Shown one piece after another: positions 11,483-22,440 of a DNA stretch of 64,000 nt. The translations under genes were made by a program, and so were the position numbers. The notes under the pieces are model-generated. The model saw nothing but the letters and a program-made list of their open reading frames with translations. It was not told the origin of the DNA and made no database searches. This DNA comes from Capitulum mitella (taxonomy: Eukaryota > Arthropoda > Thecostraca > Pollicipedomorpha > Pollicipedidae): contig CP099849.1 of assembly GCA_030062745.1 (NCBI GenBank), positions 4,448,586 to 4,512,585 on the forward strand. Reading direction: 5' to 3'. Positions within the stretch are counted from its first letter, which is position 1; each line of letters starts with the position of its first letter.

Positions 11483-13440
11483 CATACATGCATCATGCAA
11501 AGGGTTTACACGGAGGTCGGCGTGTTGCAACAATGGACCAACAATGCCACGACCTACCATGGACTAGCAATGTCAGATATAAGCTGTAAGCAAGCGCGGA
11601 TCCTGGATAGTCACAAGCAGGTCCGCGATTATAAAAAATGGACGGAGCCCAAAGGCCCCAAGTATCCAGACGTTGCCGTAAGAACAAAGAAGCTGCATAG
11701 TTTAAAAACAATGAAAAGGTCATGCAGTAGTGAGCCGCGCCCGAACCCGCACTTGCTTACATGTGAACTGCCAGCGCCATCTAATAGTGTTCTTGATCTG
11801 AATATCCCTCAAGCATGTCGCTATCCAAAAGCGACGGCATTTGTGACCTGAAATCATTCACAGCCGGAGCATTCAGATATGCACATACACCTCAGTGAAC
11901 GTGCTTCTCCGATTGGTGGCGCACCCATGGGTGCATAGTTAGACGTCAAATTAGTTTTAACGCAAGCAACACATATGTTTGCAATCTGCTTCATAATTTA
12001 TTTCAAGACGCGCGTTTCTGTAATTCCGAACGATGGCCTAAGGGAGGCGCTGGGGTCCAGTGTCTTCTGTCTCTTGGGTGCGCCTATGCCTACACGCCTA
12101 CCGGAACCCACTGGGCCGGTGGTGTTGTGTCAGCCCGGCCGCCGGTGTCACGCGTGGCATGACGTAATCGGGAAGTTCAAAGCCTCCTTCCGGCCGTCCT
12201 CAGCAGCATGAGTTCTCGAAGCAGTCGATCCCGCAGGAAATGCCTTCGGTTTCCGTCCGATCTGACCGAACTGTTTCCAGAGATCGGCACTGGAGCTGAA
12301 AGGCCGGTATGCACTGCTCGAACATCGGACATCGAATATGAACATATTTTGTTAAACTGATGGGAAAAAGTAGCACACGCAGACTCTGACACCGACAGCA
12401 GCTTGAATCGTCCAACAGAAGTGCTCCAGACCAGGTTGCTTTCATTCCGATGGGTCCATGCTTACATGCTTCCATCCATAGTCTGATAGCCAATAACTCA
12501 AAATAAGGATCACTATTCCTGTGTGAGAGGCCTATGCCAAGAGCCGTGGTTAGCGCGCATTCTCATTCAAACCGATGGCCGGTGACCGTGGTGTTTCTTA
12601 TTCTCCGCAATATACAAAGAATAATGCAAGTGATGCTCATAAATCACACAAAGCCCGATTTTGTGGGCCGTGTCCGTCAGAACATTTTGCACTACGGCAC
12701 CGGGGAACAAAAGTTCCTGAAGCATTTTGGGCGTTTCATATCCACCCCATTTTCCGAGGTCGCCATCAGTGGTATTCGACTCCAGACGTTACTGCGGGCT
12801 CCGTCTGACCGCTAGTGGGACTGAGGGAGACAGTTCGCGAGACTGGACTGCGGCGCAGGGAACGGTTGTGGTCCGGCGATGCTTAGCGTGGGCGCCAATA
12901 CCGCCTCCCGACATGTGAGGTGGAAAGATTCCCCGATCCTCGGCGGCGGCTGCGGCTGGTTCTCCCCTCGAACGGTGTGTGTTCGCACTGAACCGGTCGC
13001 CTCAAACTCCGGGAGAAACCAGCGCAATGTCCACCAGGACTAAACATTTTCAGCGTTCCAAGTTGCTACACAAAGGTTTCTGAAGGAAAAATGTGGCCGT
13101 AGTGCGGTTTGGCAGTTTTACGCCGTAGCACTCAGTGAGGTCGCCCAAGGCCCGGATGTCGGGCTAGTGTGCAAAAGATGATATGCTCTTAAGCCGCCCT
13201 GCGACCCACGCGGCTGTCAAGAGCTATTGCCGGGGCAGGACCGCGGTAGGAGGTGGGGAGGGGTGGGGGCTGTAATAGGTGGTTGGGTTCCATCACGCGA
13301 CGCTCACCGGTGCCAGGAATGTCGCGATAGAAAAAGGACTGTGCAGATGTTCGTGCCGCTCATCACAGCACCTGGACCGTGATGCATTCTGGCCAGCACT
13401 GGCTTCGCTTCAGCGCCTCAATGACGCATTTTCATCATTT
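11483..13440. other. No gene recognised
   Basis: Mixed-composition sequence without a supported coding frame. Short open frames exist on both strands, none with a domain I recognise. Confidence 0.45.
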
Positions 13441-13449
13441 TTTCCCGTC

Positions 13450-14360
13450 TTTTTCATCATCTGGTTCGATCGCCACACTCATTCCCGTCGAGTGGGCCGC
13501 TACAAAAGCTGCCGACGGACGGCGCCGCCTCGCTGGACGACGCCGCCCGACGGAGGCGCGAATCTCGAGCCAGTCCGCAGTCTCAGCTGGGCTCCCCCGC
13601 CCCAGCTGGGCAGTCTCCCATGGCCGCGCCGCCAGGCCCGGCCGGACCCCCTGACCCCGTTCCAGTGCGACGTTTTTGCCTCCCATGGCCCCGCACGCCG
13701 GCCGACAGGACAGGTTCCGCCCGGCTGCAGCCCTCCGGCCGGCTCTTTTCTCCCGCCCGGCGCGACCGAAAGCGAAAGTAATTTCGCGCCGGGCTGCCAG
13801 TTTCGCTTTCCGCCGGTGCGCCGTGCGGCGGCGGCCGCCGGCCGGCGCGGCGCCGCGCACGATCTGGGTTACGGCCGCGCGTCGACGCCACGAGGCCGGC
13901 CGGCGGCCGCCGCCGCTGCGTCCGGCCGACCGGCGCGCGGCCAACCTCGCGCGGGGCGCCGCGTCCGGCTGCTGCGGTGACAGCGCGTTAGTCACGTGAC
14001 GCTTCGCCGCCCCGCTGGGCGCCTCCTGACCGGGCGGTCCAAGAGATCTCTCCGGCGGACGTCGTCATACGGGGCCGGCAGCAGGTGCGGCGCCGGCCGG
14101 CCGCGGTGACGCAAGCGAGCCGGGCGTGACTCTCGGCTCGGCCGTTAGCCGGCGGTGGAAGCCGGCAGGCAGCCGCCACCGCTACGCCAGCCCTGACCAC
14201 AGTGACCCGGCCGGCCGCGGCCAATCAGCGCGGCGGCTCTGACGCGCCGCCACACGGCAAAGCGCGCCGGCACCGCGCGGCCGCCGGCGCCGCATGCGAT
14301 GCGGTTGGGGCGGTGGGCGGAACGCCGACGCCCGACTGCATCGCGGGCGATGAGCATTCT
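13450..14360. promoter_or_regulatory. CpG island with E-box and CCAAT box
   Basis: About 900 bp of very GC- and CpG-rich sequence, the longest such block in the window. It contains a CACGTG E-box at 13,993-13,998 (within GTCACGTGAC) and a consensus CCAATCAGCG at 14,221-14,230. Such blocks are typical of animal promoters with dispersed initiation. Open frames on both strands look compositional. No adjacent coding exon was identified, so direction is unknown. Confidence 0.5.
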
Positions 14361-14889
14361 GGCGACGTAGGACCTTTTTGGCCACAGCGCAGTGGCGCGT
14401 TCCTGAATAGTCCTGGCTCTTCGTGTTTAAAGACACGTTTTTTTTTTGTCTCCTGCCCGTTAAAGGGTAAACAGGAGTGCCCTTCCATGTCCGTGTAACC
14501 CAATTACGTTAAGTGCCATGGTTTCTACACTGCTTCAAGAATCACTTCGGGTGACACCACTCCCCGCTATTCTTTTTTTCTTTACCAACTCGCGCCATCG
14601 AGGGGGCGGCTGGTTACCAGGCTCGCCTTGTGCTCCAAAGGTCCACGTTTCGAGTGCGGGTAATAGCGATATTTCGCCGTCCCCCGCGACAACCGTCGTG
14701 AGAAGCTGCGAAGCAACATGACTCTGGCAGTCGAGAGCGTCGTTAAATAACCCAATAACCAAGCCAATAACCCCGCCACGGATGACAGTTAGTGATGTGC
14801 CTTGCGAACCGGGCAAGCAGGGAGCAGGCTAGTAACGCCTTCCGGTTCGCGGGGAATACCATTCTGGGGTGTGAAATGGAGTTAGTTAA

Positions 14890-16096
14890 CCCGCCCCCGA
14901 CAGGGAGGTGGACGGCCTCCCGGGGATTTTTCCCAGACTGTGAAAGAACAAACAAATGCAGCGCCGTAAAACTTTGTGCACTTTTTTCATGACCATTTTT
15001 ACACCTTGTGTCAAAGTTTTGACTTCAGGCCAAGTCAGGTGTCTGACCTAGGTCAGGTCAAGCAGACCTATATCCAAAAACGTTTGGCACCCTAAAACTT
15101 TTTAGGAAAGCATGATATCGCAATAAAACTGTCACCGTTTGGCATCCATTAACAGATGCAACAAATCGGATTTTTCGGAATTTTACGGGTCATTGACCTA
15201 AAGTCAAGCTTACATTCAGGACATGTCGTCGTTTTTTCGCAATTTGACGGATCTTTTTATGACATTTTTAGTGTAGGGTGATGCAGACATCCATTGACCG
15301 TCAATAGACAGAGCATCAATGACTTCCAGCCATTGAACTGAGGTCAGGCCATCGATAACTGTTATGAGCCAAAATGCACGGCCGTCAAAATCGACGTTGA
15401 ATAACACAGGACTGTTAGAAAATGGCAGAGCTGGCTCGCACAGTTGCGAATAATACCAGGAAGCTCAAAAAGTTTTAAGCAGTTACATATTTCGGAAATA
15501 AGCAGACTCTCGCGAATAAAACTCCGCCAGTTGTATAGAATGATAACTACTGAGTTTTTACAAAATCAAAACACGGGAAACCATCACAAGAACCACTAGG
15601 AGTAAGAAATATCACATAAAAAGTCCTATATCGCGAAAACGAAGAAACGCCAAAATTAGTTTCTGGTGGTTTTATACCACGTTCGGCTACGGCGACCGCT
15701 GGCAGTCGGCACGAAAACCACCATGTCTTTAACTCAACGTTTCGGCATATACATTAAACAAATCAGAAAAATTAGGCGCGTATCGACATCTGCGGACTTT
15801 AACCTGTTCATTGGTGTCTTTACCTAGACTTTATTAATCACAGCCTTTGAGATCCAGGCCGCTTCTCGGTTTCATGCCGTCGGCTGGGAGAAAGCATTTA
15901 TAGGGCGTAAATGCCTTACATATTATCCAGAACTAAAAATGAGACCAGTTTCGAGCTCTACTTGTCATGAGCTTCCAACAGTGTGCTTATTTTGCTTATT
16001 TATCATGCGACCAACCGTCCATGAGTTAGAGGGGGAGTGGCTGATCGTCTCCCCCCAGTCGAGCGTTGTCGGCGCCGATTGCCAGTCGGGCGCGGC
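14890..16096 (+). mobile_element. Family B TTAA element, copy 1 (1,207 bp)
   Basis: Bounded by TTAA at 14,886-14,889 and 16,097-16,100. It matches copy 3 (57,276-58,490) along its length and the reverse complement of copy 2 (32,257-33,473). The left end begins CCCGCCCCCGAC; the right end reads GGGCGCGGC before TTAA and is diverged. It contains the conserved palindrome TGACCTAGGTCA near 15,043. No transposase frame is present, so it is non-autonomous. TTAA duplication with CCC-starting ends is the signature of piggyBac-type transposition. Confidence 0.85.
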
Positions 16097-16329
16097 TTAA
16101 AAAAAATATTAGATAAAAAACATATTAAAATAAAAAAGACAGAAAACAAAACAGAAATGAAAAGGAAAAACGTACAGAACAGACTTTCTTTCAGTTTTTG
16201 TACGATGTTGAAGGACATAAATTGTACGGTCCAATTCAACTGGCTTGATCAGCTACTCATGTTTCTGTTATGACTCTTGATGTTTGTTTTATTTCTTGTG
16301 TCACGAGCAGTTCTGAGGAATACTTTACC

Positions 16330-17150
16330 AATTATCTCATTTCATGTTTTAGAAGCATGTATTGATGGCGGAAAGAGCCTGTTATTTGTAGGAGAGAATG
16401 AAATATGAAATTAGATTGGTTCTCTGTTGTTGGCTGGTTCACCATGCAATCGAAAGATTGACATCAAGGGAGGATGCAATGTCTTTTTTAAAAATCCGAA
16501 CAGCATTGCCATGTTTTGTTCTCAAAAAATGTCGGGGATAGAAATCAGTTTTGTGGTCAGTAATTCCCAACGCCCTTTTTTGTGATTTTGCAACTTCATC
16601 AATTCTGGAAGCGCAATTGTTCCCCTAAATAATTGCACAGTAATTCATAAAAAGCAATGCAAGTGTTATAAAGTAGTTTTAACTCCCTGCATGTTAGAGG
16701 GTGTTTAATTCTTCCCAAAGCACAGATAAAACTACTGATGATGGTTAATATTGTATCGATATAGCAGGCCCAGGCTGAATCCCCGTCAGTTATAATTCCT
16801 AGACATTTGACTTCTTTACTTCGACAGTCTGGTGTTGGTCAAGATTATGTCAAAACTGATTTCTCCAGGTATATGAGAAAAAAACCCGATAAACGATTTT
16901 TGATGCATTACAAGATAGCATATTTGCAGCGAACCATTGACTTATTTCAGGAGTATATTTTTCTACATACTTTCAGGTCACATAAAAAATTTTCTTTGAC
17001 CATCACTACGTGTAATGTACCGTAAAACAGTACGTTTTAAATTGTCTAGAAAAAAGAGGAAGATCATTGATGTATATTATGAATAACAATGGCCCCAAAA
17101 CTGAACCTTGAGGTGCTAACATTTTTTGCTCTATATCATCTAAAGCGTTG
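16330..17150 (-). pseudogene. LINE reverse transcriptase fragment (CR1/Jockey type)
   Basis: Minus-strand remnant of a non-LTR retrotransposon ORF2. Reading from about 17,100 down it shows the RT core motif QGSVLGPLLFIIYINDLP; the following catalytic YADD region has decayed beyond recognition. At about 16,815-16,600 comes the thumb-region segment CLGIITDGDSAWACYIDTI, followed by SFICALGRIKHPLTCRELKL. Several stops and frame changes make it non-functional. A (TA)n tract abuts its upstream side at 17,184. It may belong to the same LINE family as 19,880-20,460, since both are on the minus strand and that fragment would lie N-terminal, but the interval between them is too long and is filled by other repeats. 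Confidence 0.8.
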
Positions 17151-17182
17151 TTATTTGCTTTCGTTTTCTCAAACCTGTCATG

Positions 17183-17183
<1 letters not shown>

Positions 17184-17230
<47 letters not shown>
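17184..17230. repeat. (TA)n microsatellite
   Basis: Uninterrupted alternating T-A for about 47 bases, beside the LINE fragment. Confidence 0.98.
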
Positions 17231-17232
<2 letters not shown>

Positions 17233-18130
17233 GGCCGGATACGGGATGTTATGGTTACCTATTTACTATCCTTATTTACTGTTTCTTTTCCTGAACAATG
17301 AAACGAAAAAGATTGAACTTAGAAAACAAAGGTGTGGAAAACTGAGCAACATTTAAAAGAAAATGTTAACAGTGTGAATCATTCTCCCGTGCTTAATATT
17401 GCGAGGTTTCCATAGATCTCATTGTAAAAAAGAATGAATAAAGAACAAAACGATCGTAGTGGAGTTCACTCTCTCTAACTGTAGGCAAAAGGCAAAGGCT
17501 CCAGGGTATCCAGAATGTCATTATATCGCCCTGGTAAACATAGAATACCTGATTGCTTGATAAGTATTCCTTACGAACAGTAAGGTACGTCCACTAGACC
17601 GCATCGGTGTTAAACTTTTGTTACGGAGAACATTCCCCACGCACCGTAACTCGCATGGTACCATTAAACGATGGAAAAACTATGAAATAAAGAACCCAAA
17701 AATATGCTGGGAGAACCGCCTTTTTGTTCAAAAGGTTATGTTTTGCGTTCCCAAGGCATTCAAGTCTCTACTGACTTTAGTATCCAGAACAGGAAGGTAA
17801 CATCCAACATTTTCATCGTTTGCGGCATGCGGAAATTTGAAGTTTCGGAATGATAAGACATTCCCTGTCAAGTGCGTTGATAGCATTTGGTATGTCTGGC
17901 GGAAAATTTCAGTGATGCATTCTCAATCTGATGAATGGCAATGCATTACAGTGAAAACAGATAGGTCACTGCCGGATTACCATCTCCGCTTTGGTGACAC
18001 GTCGATGCAATGATGATTTCCAGAAAAAAAGTTTAGTCACCCTTGCCATCTTGTTTATGACGAGAATTCGCCGTTTGTGACGAGCGCTGGCACTGGGCAG
18101 GCACGTCTCGAGAAGACAGAACGGTCTTGA
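17231..18130. other. No gene recognised
   Basis: AT-rich sequence without supported coding frames or element ends. Confidence 0.5.
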
Positions 18131-18514
18131 GCATTCAACGGCAAGTGCACTGTCGTCGCTGCTCTCGGATTGGATGACACATATGGCTCGCCATGGAGGA
18201 GTATGCAGAAAGAACAGCCGCACATTGGCAGTTACCAGAGGGGTACCGTCAAAGCACTTAACATTATCCGTTTCTGAGACGTCCAGCACAGGGCTGTGAA
18301 GTCACTGGCGCCTGGTGTCGGCAGCTGCGCAGCATGTGAGGAGCGGCAAATGAATATAGCGCCGGCTGTGCAGCGCAGATATCTCGGTGTTTTAATATGT
18401 TATGTTAGTACGCTTGATCGATACGTTCCATTTTAAGTTGTCTATGCAGTTGAAATTCTCGGAGCCCGCTGGATGGTGATGTGAGGCATAATAGTTTTGT
18501 ATGGCGCAGCGGGG

Positions 18515-18765
18515 TTGGTGGCTCTGGAAAGAGTCAGGTATTTTGTATTCGTTTCGGTCGTGAACCTTCTTCGGTGCGTCAGGACGTCCAGCCTCGGCGG
18601 CTGCCGACAGTGGACCGCAGCCACAGCCACGTAGGTACAGTCCGGCGTGCATCAGCAGTCTACTGTTGGCAGTCGCCGGGACTGGACGTCCTGACACACC
18701 GAAGAGCGCCCTCGGCCGAAACGCCTGCAAAGTACCCAGCTCGTTCCAGCCACCAACTTCTAATG
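18515..18765. repeat. ~250-bp palindrome with short loop
   Basis: The left arm (GGTTGGTGGCT ... TTCGGTGCGTCAGGACGTCC ... CTGCCGACAGT) matches the reverse complement of the right arm (GGTTGGTGGCT-like end near 18,757; CTGGACGTCCTGACACACCG near 18,683). Arms are ~110-120 bp, diverged by scattered substitutions and small indels, with a loop of ~20-30 bp around 18,635. Confidence 0.85.
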
Positions 18766-18861
18766 CGGCTTATGGCCTATCAAGCAATGCAATTTTTTAC
18801 GTTGTTTTTTTGCTTTTTTGATTCCCGCTGTTCTCAAATTTATGCGTAATTCACATCAACC

Positions 18862-18992
18862 ACTTTATGTGTGATACACTTAAAGTCGAGAGCAGTGGCA
18901 TAACAAACCAAACACAGCATAAAATCACCGTCTGCGTTTGGTTTATGAATGCCACTGTTCTCGACTTTACACGAAACACACATCAACACACA
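18862..18992. repeat. ~130-bp palindrome
   Basis: The left arm carries TTAAAGTCGAGAGCAGTGGC and AAACCAAACACAG; the right arm carries the reverse complements around 18,930-18,975. The two arms are ~60 bp each with almost no loop. Confidence 0.85.
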
Positions 18993-19679
18993 TAGACATA
19001 AACGCACATAAACGACTTTGTGTATTACTACGTACTCCGCTTAATGCGAGCCGTATGTGTCGCGTGATCCGAGAGCAGCGACGAGCCAGTGTTTGTCATC
19101 GGAGACCCAAGATCATTCTGTCTTTCAGCGTAGACTTTATTCAGCGTTCAGATCATTCAGCGTAGACTTTATTGTCTCGGTAGCGTAGAAGGTGACGCTG
19201 TCGACGAAAAGTTGGCACTCCGAGAATATTTTTGGGAATTCTTATTTCGACGTTTTTCGTTGTTCAAAGGTATGTCAAATTTCTAATGCAAGCTACGGTG
19301 CGCAATGAAATGCTCCCCTGAAGAAAAGTCTAAAACTGATCCGGTCTAATGTCCATTGTAGTATATTGCCCCTTAATGCATTTGTATCAAAGTATTTGAC
19401 AGATAAAAACTGTCCGTAAAATATAAATACGATCCATCACAAAATTCAAAGTTCATCATATGCTGGCTGTTGCTGCACTGCTTTGAGCTTGAGTTCCACC
19501 CTTTCAAAAATATGTTTCAACCACCCCGAACCAAGAAGCAACTTAGGAGAAAAAGTAGTGCTCCAGACAGACCTTGCCGTTGTCAGTTACATCGACAGTC
19601 TAATATAAGAAGGCACTTTGCTCCTGAAATGGCTTTTTAGGCAGACATTAGAACGTCTCCATAGTGCACCGAAAGGCCA

Positions 19680-19798
19680 AATATCCGGCAATAACCGCCC
19701 GGATGAAAGAAATATCCGGCCGGATACCGGATACCGGATAACCTCAAATATCCGGCCGGATTTCCGGCCGGACCGGATATCCGATGCGTCCCTACTTA
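19680..19798 (-). repeat. Dense ATCCGGCCGGAT repeat block, possible hAT-type end
   Basis: Multiple overlapping copies of TATCCGG / CCGGATA and the palindrome ATCCGGCCGGAT. Read on the minus strand the block starts AGGGACGCATCGGATATCCG. A terminus near AGGGnnGC with reiterated subterminal motifs is usual for hAT transposons. A matching opposite end was not found. It appears to interrupt the LINE fragment to its right. Confidence 0.45.
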
Positions 19799-19879
19799 CA
19801 CTGTCTTGTCCTCCTTTAACTTCATTTGGAGACTGAGTTATGGCCTCAGTTTCTTCAGACGTGGCACGTAAGCTGTTTC

Positions 19880-20460
19880 GACCCATAACCTGGCTCAGCA
19901 AGAGTCAGCTGGGTTTTTGTTTGAATGAGGAATTTTACTCTCAAGTTTCTGACCGACAGAACGGAAGAAATTATTAAATCCCTTCGCAACGGCTTCTTCG
20001 CTATACTGTGTGCCATCATCATGAAACAGAACTGAAGGCAGTTTGGCGTATGAAGGCAATGCCTCTTATCTTTCTTATTCTCTTCAATTTTGTTCTCGAA
20101 GTACAGCCGCTACATCCCGAAAGATGTTTGTTTAAAGTTTCGTTTTTTCGTAATTATTCTCATTAATAGCAATCTTTTGTTTTAAGTACTTCTTGTGCAG
20201 TCTTTTTCTGATTTATTGAACACAATACGGTTTGACTAATCCATGATTTTGTAGGACACTTTCTTCTGGAATTTTCCCTTTCCTCACAAAATAAAGTAAT
20301 TCTATCTTGATGAGCTGATGATAACTCCTTGCTTGTTTCATTTGGGTCCTCGGAACGTCGAAAATGTGTCAGTTTTGTATTTAAACATTCATTTAGATTT
20401 GCCGTTTTAATGAAAAATGTTTTCCCTTCTTCCTCTTCACATATATCATTAACATTCAGT
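19880..20460 (-). pseudogene. LINE ORF2 fragment upstream of the RT core
   Basis: Minus-strand remnant of the linker between endonuclease and reverse transcriptase of a non-LTR element. It includes a KPYCVQ*IRKRLHKKYL-like basic segment (about 20,250-20,200) and the typical KGFNNFFRSVGQKLESKIP segment (about 20,000-19,940), normally found ~50 residues before the RT core. In-frame stops are present. The right side, to about 20,460, is less certain. The left side ends at the CCGG-rich block near 19,800. Confidence 0.65.
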
Positions 20461-20469
20461 GTGGCGCCT

Positions 20470-21700
20470 CGTTTCCCTCCCGACAGTGTCCCAGATCTTT
20501 AGAAAAAAGTGTGCCTAAGTGAGGACAGATCTTAGCTTCGCAGACTGACCGAAATGCTGCAGTGTTTATGACAGCAGAAGCTGCGTGGCGTATGGACGAC
20601 TGGTATTCGTGGTTTTGTCCACTCTGAGCTTGGCTCAGAGGGTTTACCAAATTACGGCCAAAAACACAACAGCCGTTGCGTCAGCTTTATTCAAAAATTA
20701 CGAAATGCATGACGGGCCTTTTGTTCATCACCGTGCATGGTCAAAGCTCCAGAACCAATCTTCTCCGCACTATTTGGTTCAGTGGGACTTGCAGAACACA
20801 CAGCTCAGAAGGTACGTCTTATTTACATAATATGACCGGGGTTTTAAACACCCGGTGATTTAGCTGGTCGTTCATGACGTCATCATATTCCATCGCAGTG
20901 GTAAACAGCGGTAACTTCCGTTCCAAATCACAACATTTTTATCAAGCTCAGTGCATTGTGATTATTTTCCCGGCTGGGCGATGCACGTAGCAAGATACTC
21001 TGAATTGGCACTTTGGACACTGTTGTCGATATAGCAACATATATCAAAATTGCTGTTGAACTTATTTTCAGCTTTAAGTTGAGTTAACTTGTTTCATAAC
21101 AATGTTTTCCAGCACTGATGAGATAAATGCACAACATAAAATATCATTTATAAAACTCATTCCGTGCCTGGAAAACTGAGTTTCTTGATAATGCGAAAAA
21201 ATAAAATCTATTAAAAACGTGAACTGAATAAAACGGGCAAGGATTTCGACTGAATAAAATGGTAACTTTACATTTCAGTACGGTTCGCAGAGTTGGCTCT
21301 GCTTATGAAAACAGCGATGTTTGCGGAAAATTTTTTAGTGTATTTACATCTTAAATAAGCGCCTGAAACTATTCGTTGCTATATTTTGCGCCGTTAGATT
21401 GCACAACGATGCACCGTGTTGGTCTTACGTTTAGAGTACGTCCAGGTATGAAGGACATGAAATAATTGAACGCCATCCGACACGTTTCACCTATAATGTG
21501 AACGGGCGGTCTTGGACTTTGTGGTCGTGGACGACGCAAGGGATTGGCATAAATGTACACCATCACCAAAAACGGTTTGGAAACACTGCGAGCAGGCCGT
21601 CGTCGCCAGGGAGCTGTTCGCAAAGCAAATTCGACTGAACTTTGGCGTTAGCTCCTTTCCCTCTTCAAACGTCTCAGGCTGCAACAGCCGAACGGCGAAC
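20470..21700. other. No gene recognised
   Basis: AT-rich in the middle (20,880-21,360), without a supported coding region. Confidence 0.45.
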
Positions 21701-21719
21701 AAATTTTGAAGCCCCGGCT

Positions 21720-22320
21720 CCGGGCGCACACACCTCCGCCGGCTCCTCGCAGTGTTTCCGTTTCTGAATGGGCGCTGGGCTAGCGGTGAGCCGTCTATCT
21801 ACAGGGGGCAGGCTGCTGAAGCGCGCGCGGAGGCCGGGTGCGCCTGCCCGGCTGCGCCCGCCAGGACTTTGTACTAGGGCGTCGGGCGGACCGGGGGAGC
21901 TGTCGGCCGACCTTCTCCCGGCGGCAATATCACGCGGCCGCCGCGCAGCGCCGGCCGCGCCGCACGGCGCGGCCGCGCTGGGCTCGCGGACGATCGGGCC
22001 AAGCTCAAGAACGGGGCCGCGGGCGAGCTGCGCTCGATGCGAGGGCGAGACGGACGCCTTGAAATTTCCGCAGGCCAGGCGCTGCCAGACGCAGTTCGGG
22101 TTTAAGGCCAAAGGCGCTCTTTTCCGGCCCGGGTCTCGCGGTGTGACGCCGCCCGGCCGTGATGTGATCTGCAGACGTGATATGAACGGCGGCCCGAGCG
22201 GCCACGGCGGGTACGGTTCTTCCAGACGCCTTCCTGGCGCTCAACATCAACGCAACCGCGCACGCGTAACAAGAACAAGGGAACATTTCAGGAGTCGACT
22301 TCCGCCTCCTGGGAGATAAC
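21720..22320. other. GC-rich island downstream of the zinc-finger exon
   Basis: CpG-rich block 3' of the zinc-finger stop codon (which reads leftward). It may hold the 3' UTR of that gene or a separate promoter. No AATAAA on the minus strand was seen between 22,440 and 22,300. Long open frames on both strands have no domain and look compositional. Confidence 0.45.
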
Positions 22321-22393
22321 AAAATCACAGTGCTAGGGCAGCCAAGTTCCTGAGCATGCTGCACTACCACAGCTCTAGTCTACTCGGTAACTC

Positions 22394-22407
22394 GTCACCA
22401 TGGTAAC
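22394..22407. promoter_or_regulatory. RFX-type X-box palindrome
   Basis: GTCACCATGGTAAC is a near-perfect inverted repeat matching the RFX half-site pair (GTnnCC-AT-GGnAAC). It lies 34 bp beyond the stop codon of the zinc-finger exon. A match of this length can occur by chance. Confidence 0.3.
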
Positions 22408-22440
22408 AGCGCTCGCCGCCGGCGAGTCGGGCTGCGTCGC

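Larger units (their letters stand above)
18140..19110. repeat. Foldback cluster: outer inverted-repeat arms
   Basis: A segment around 18,145-18,197 (CGTCGCTGCTCTCGGATTGG, then CACATATGGCTCGC) reappears in reverse complement around 19,045-19,092. Weaker similarity extends outward on both sides. These arms enclose two further inverted repeats (18,515-18,765 and 18,862-18,992), so ~1 kb could fold into a branched structure. It resembles a foldback-type or composite MITE rather than a gene. Confidence 0.7.

Noticed and set aside
13435..14240. Long open frames (up to 233 residues) on both strands in the 13.5-14.3 kb island
   Set aside because: Several overlapping frames on both strands are open at once, residues are Arg/Ala/Pro/Gly-dominated and no domain is visible; explained by GC content.
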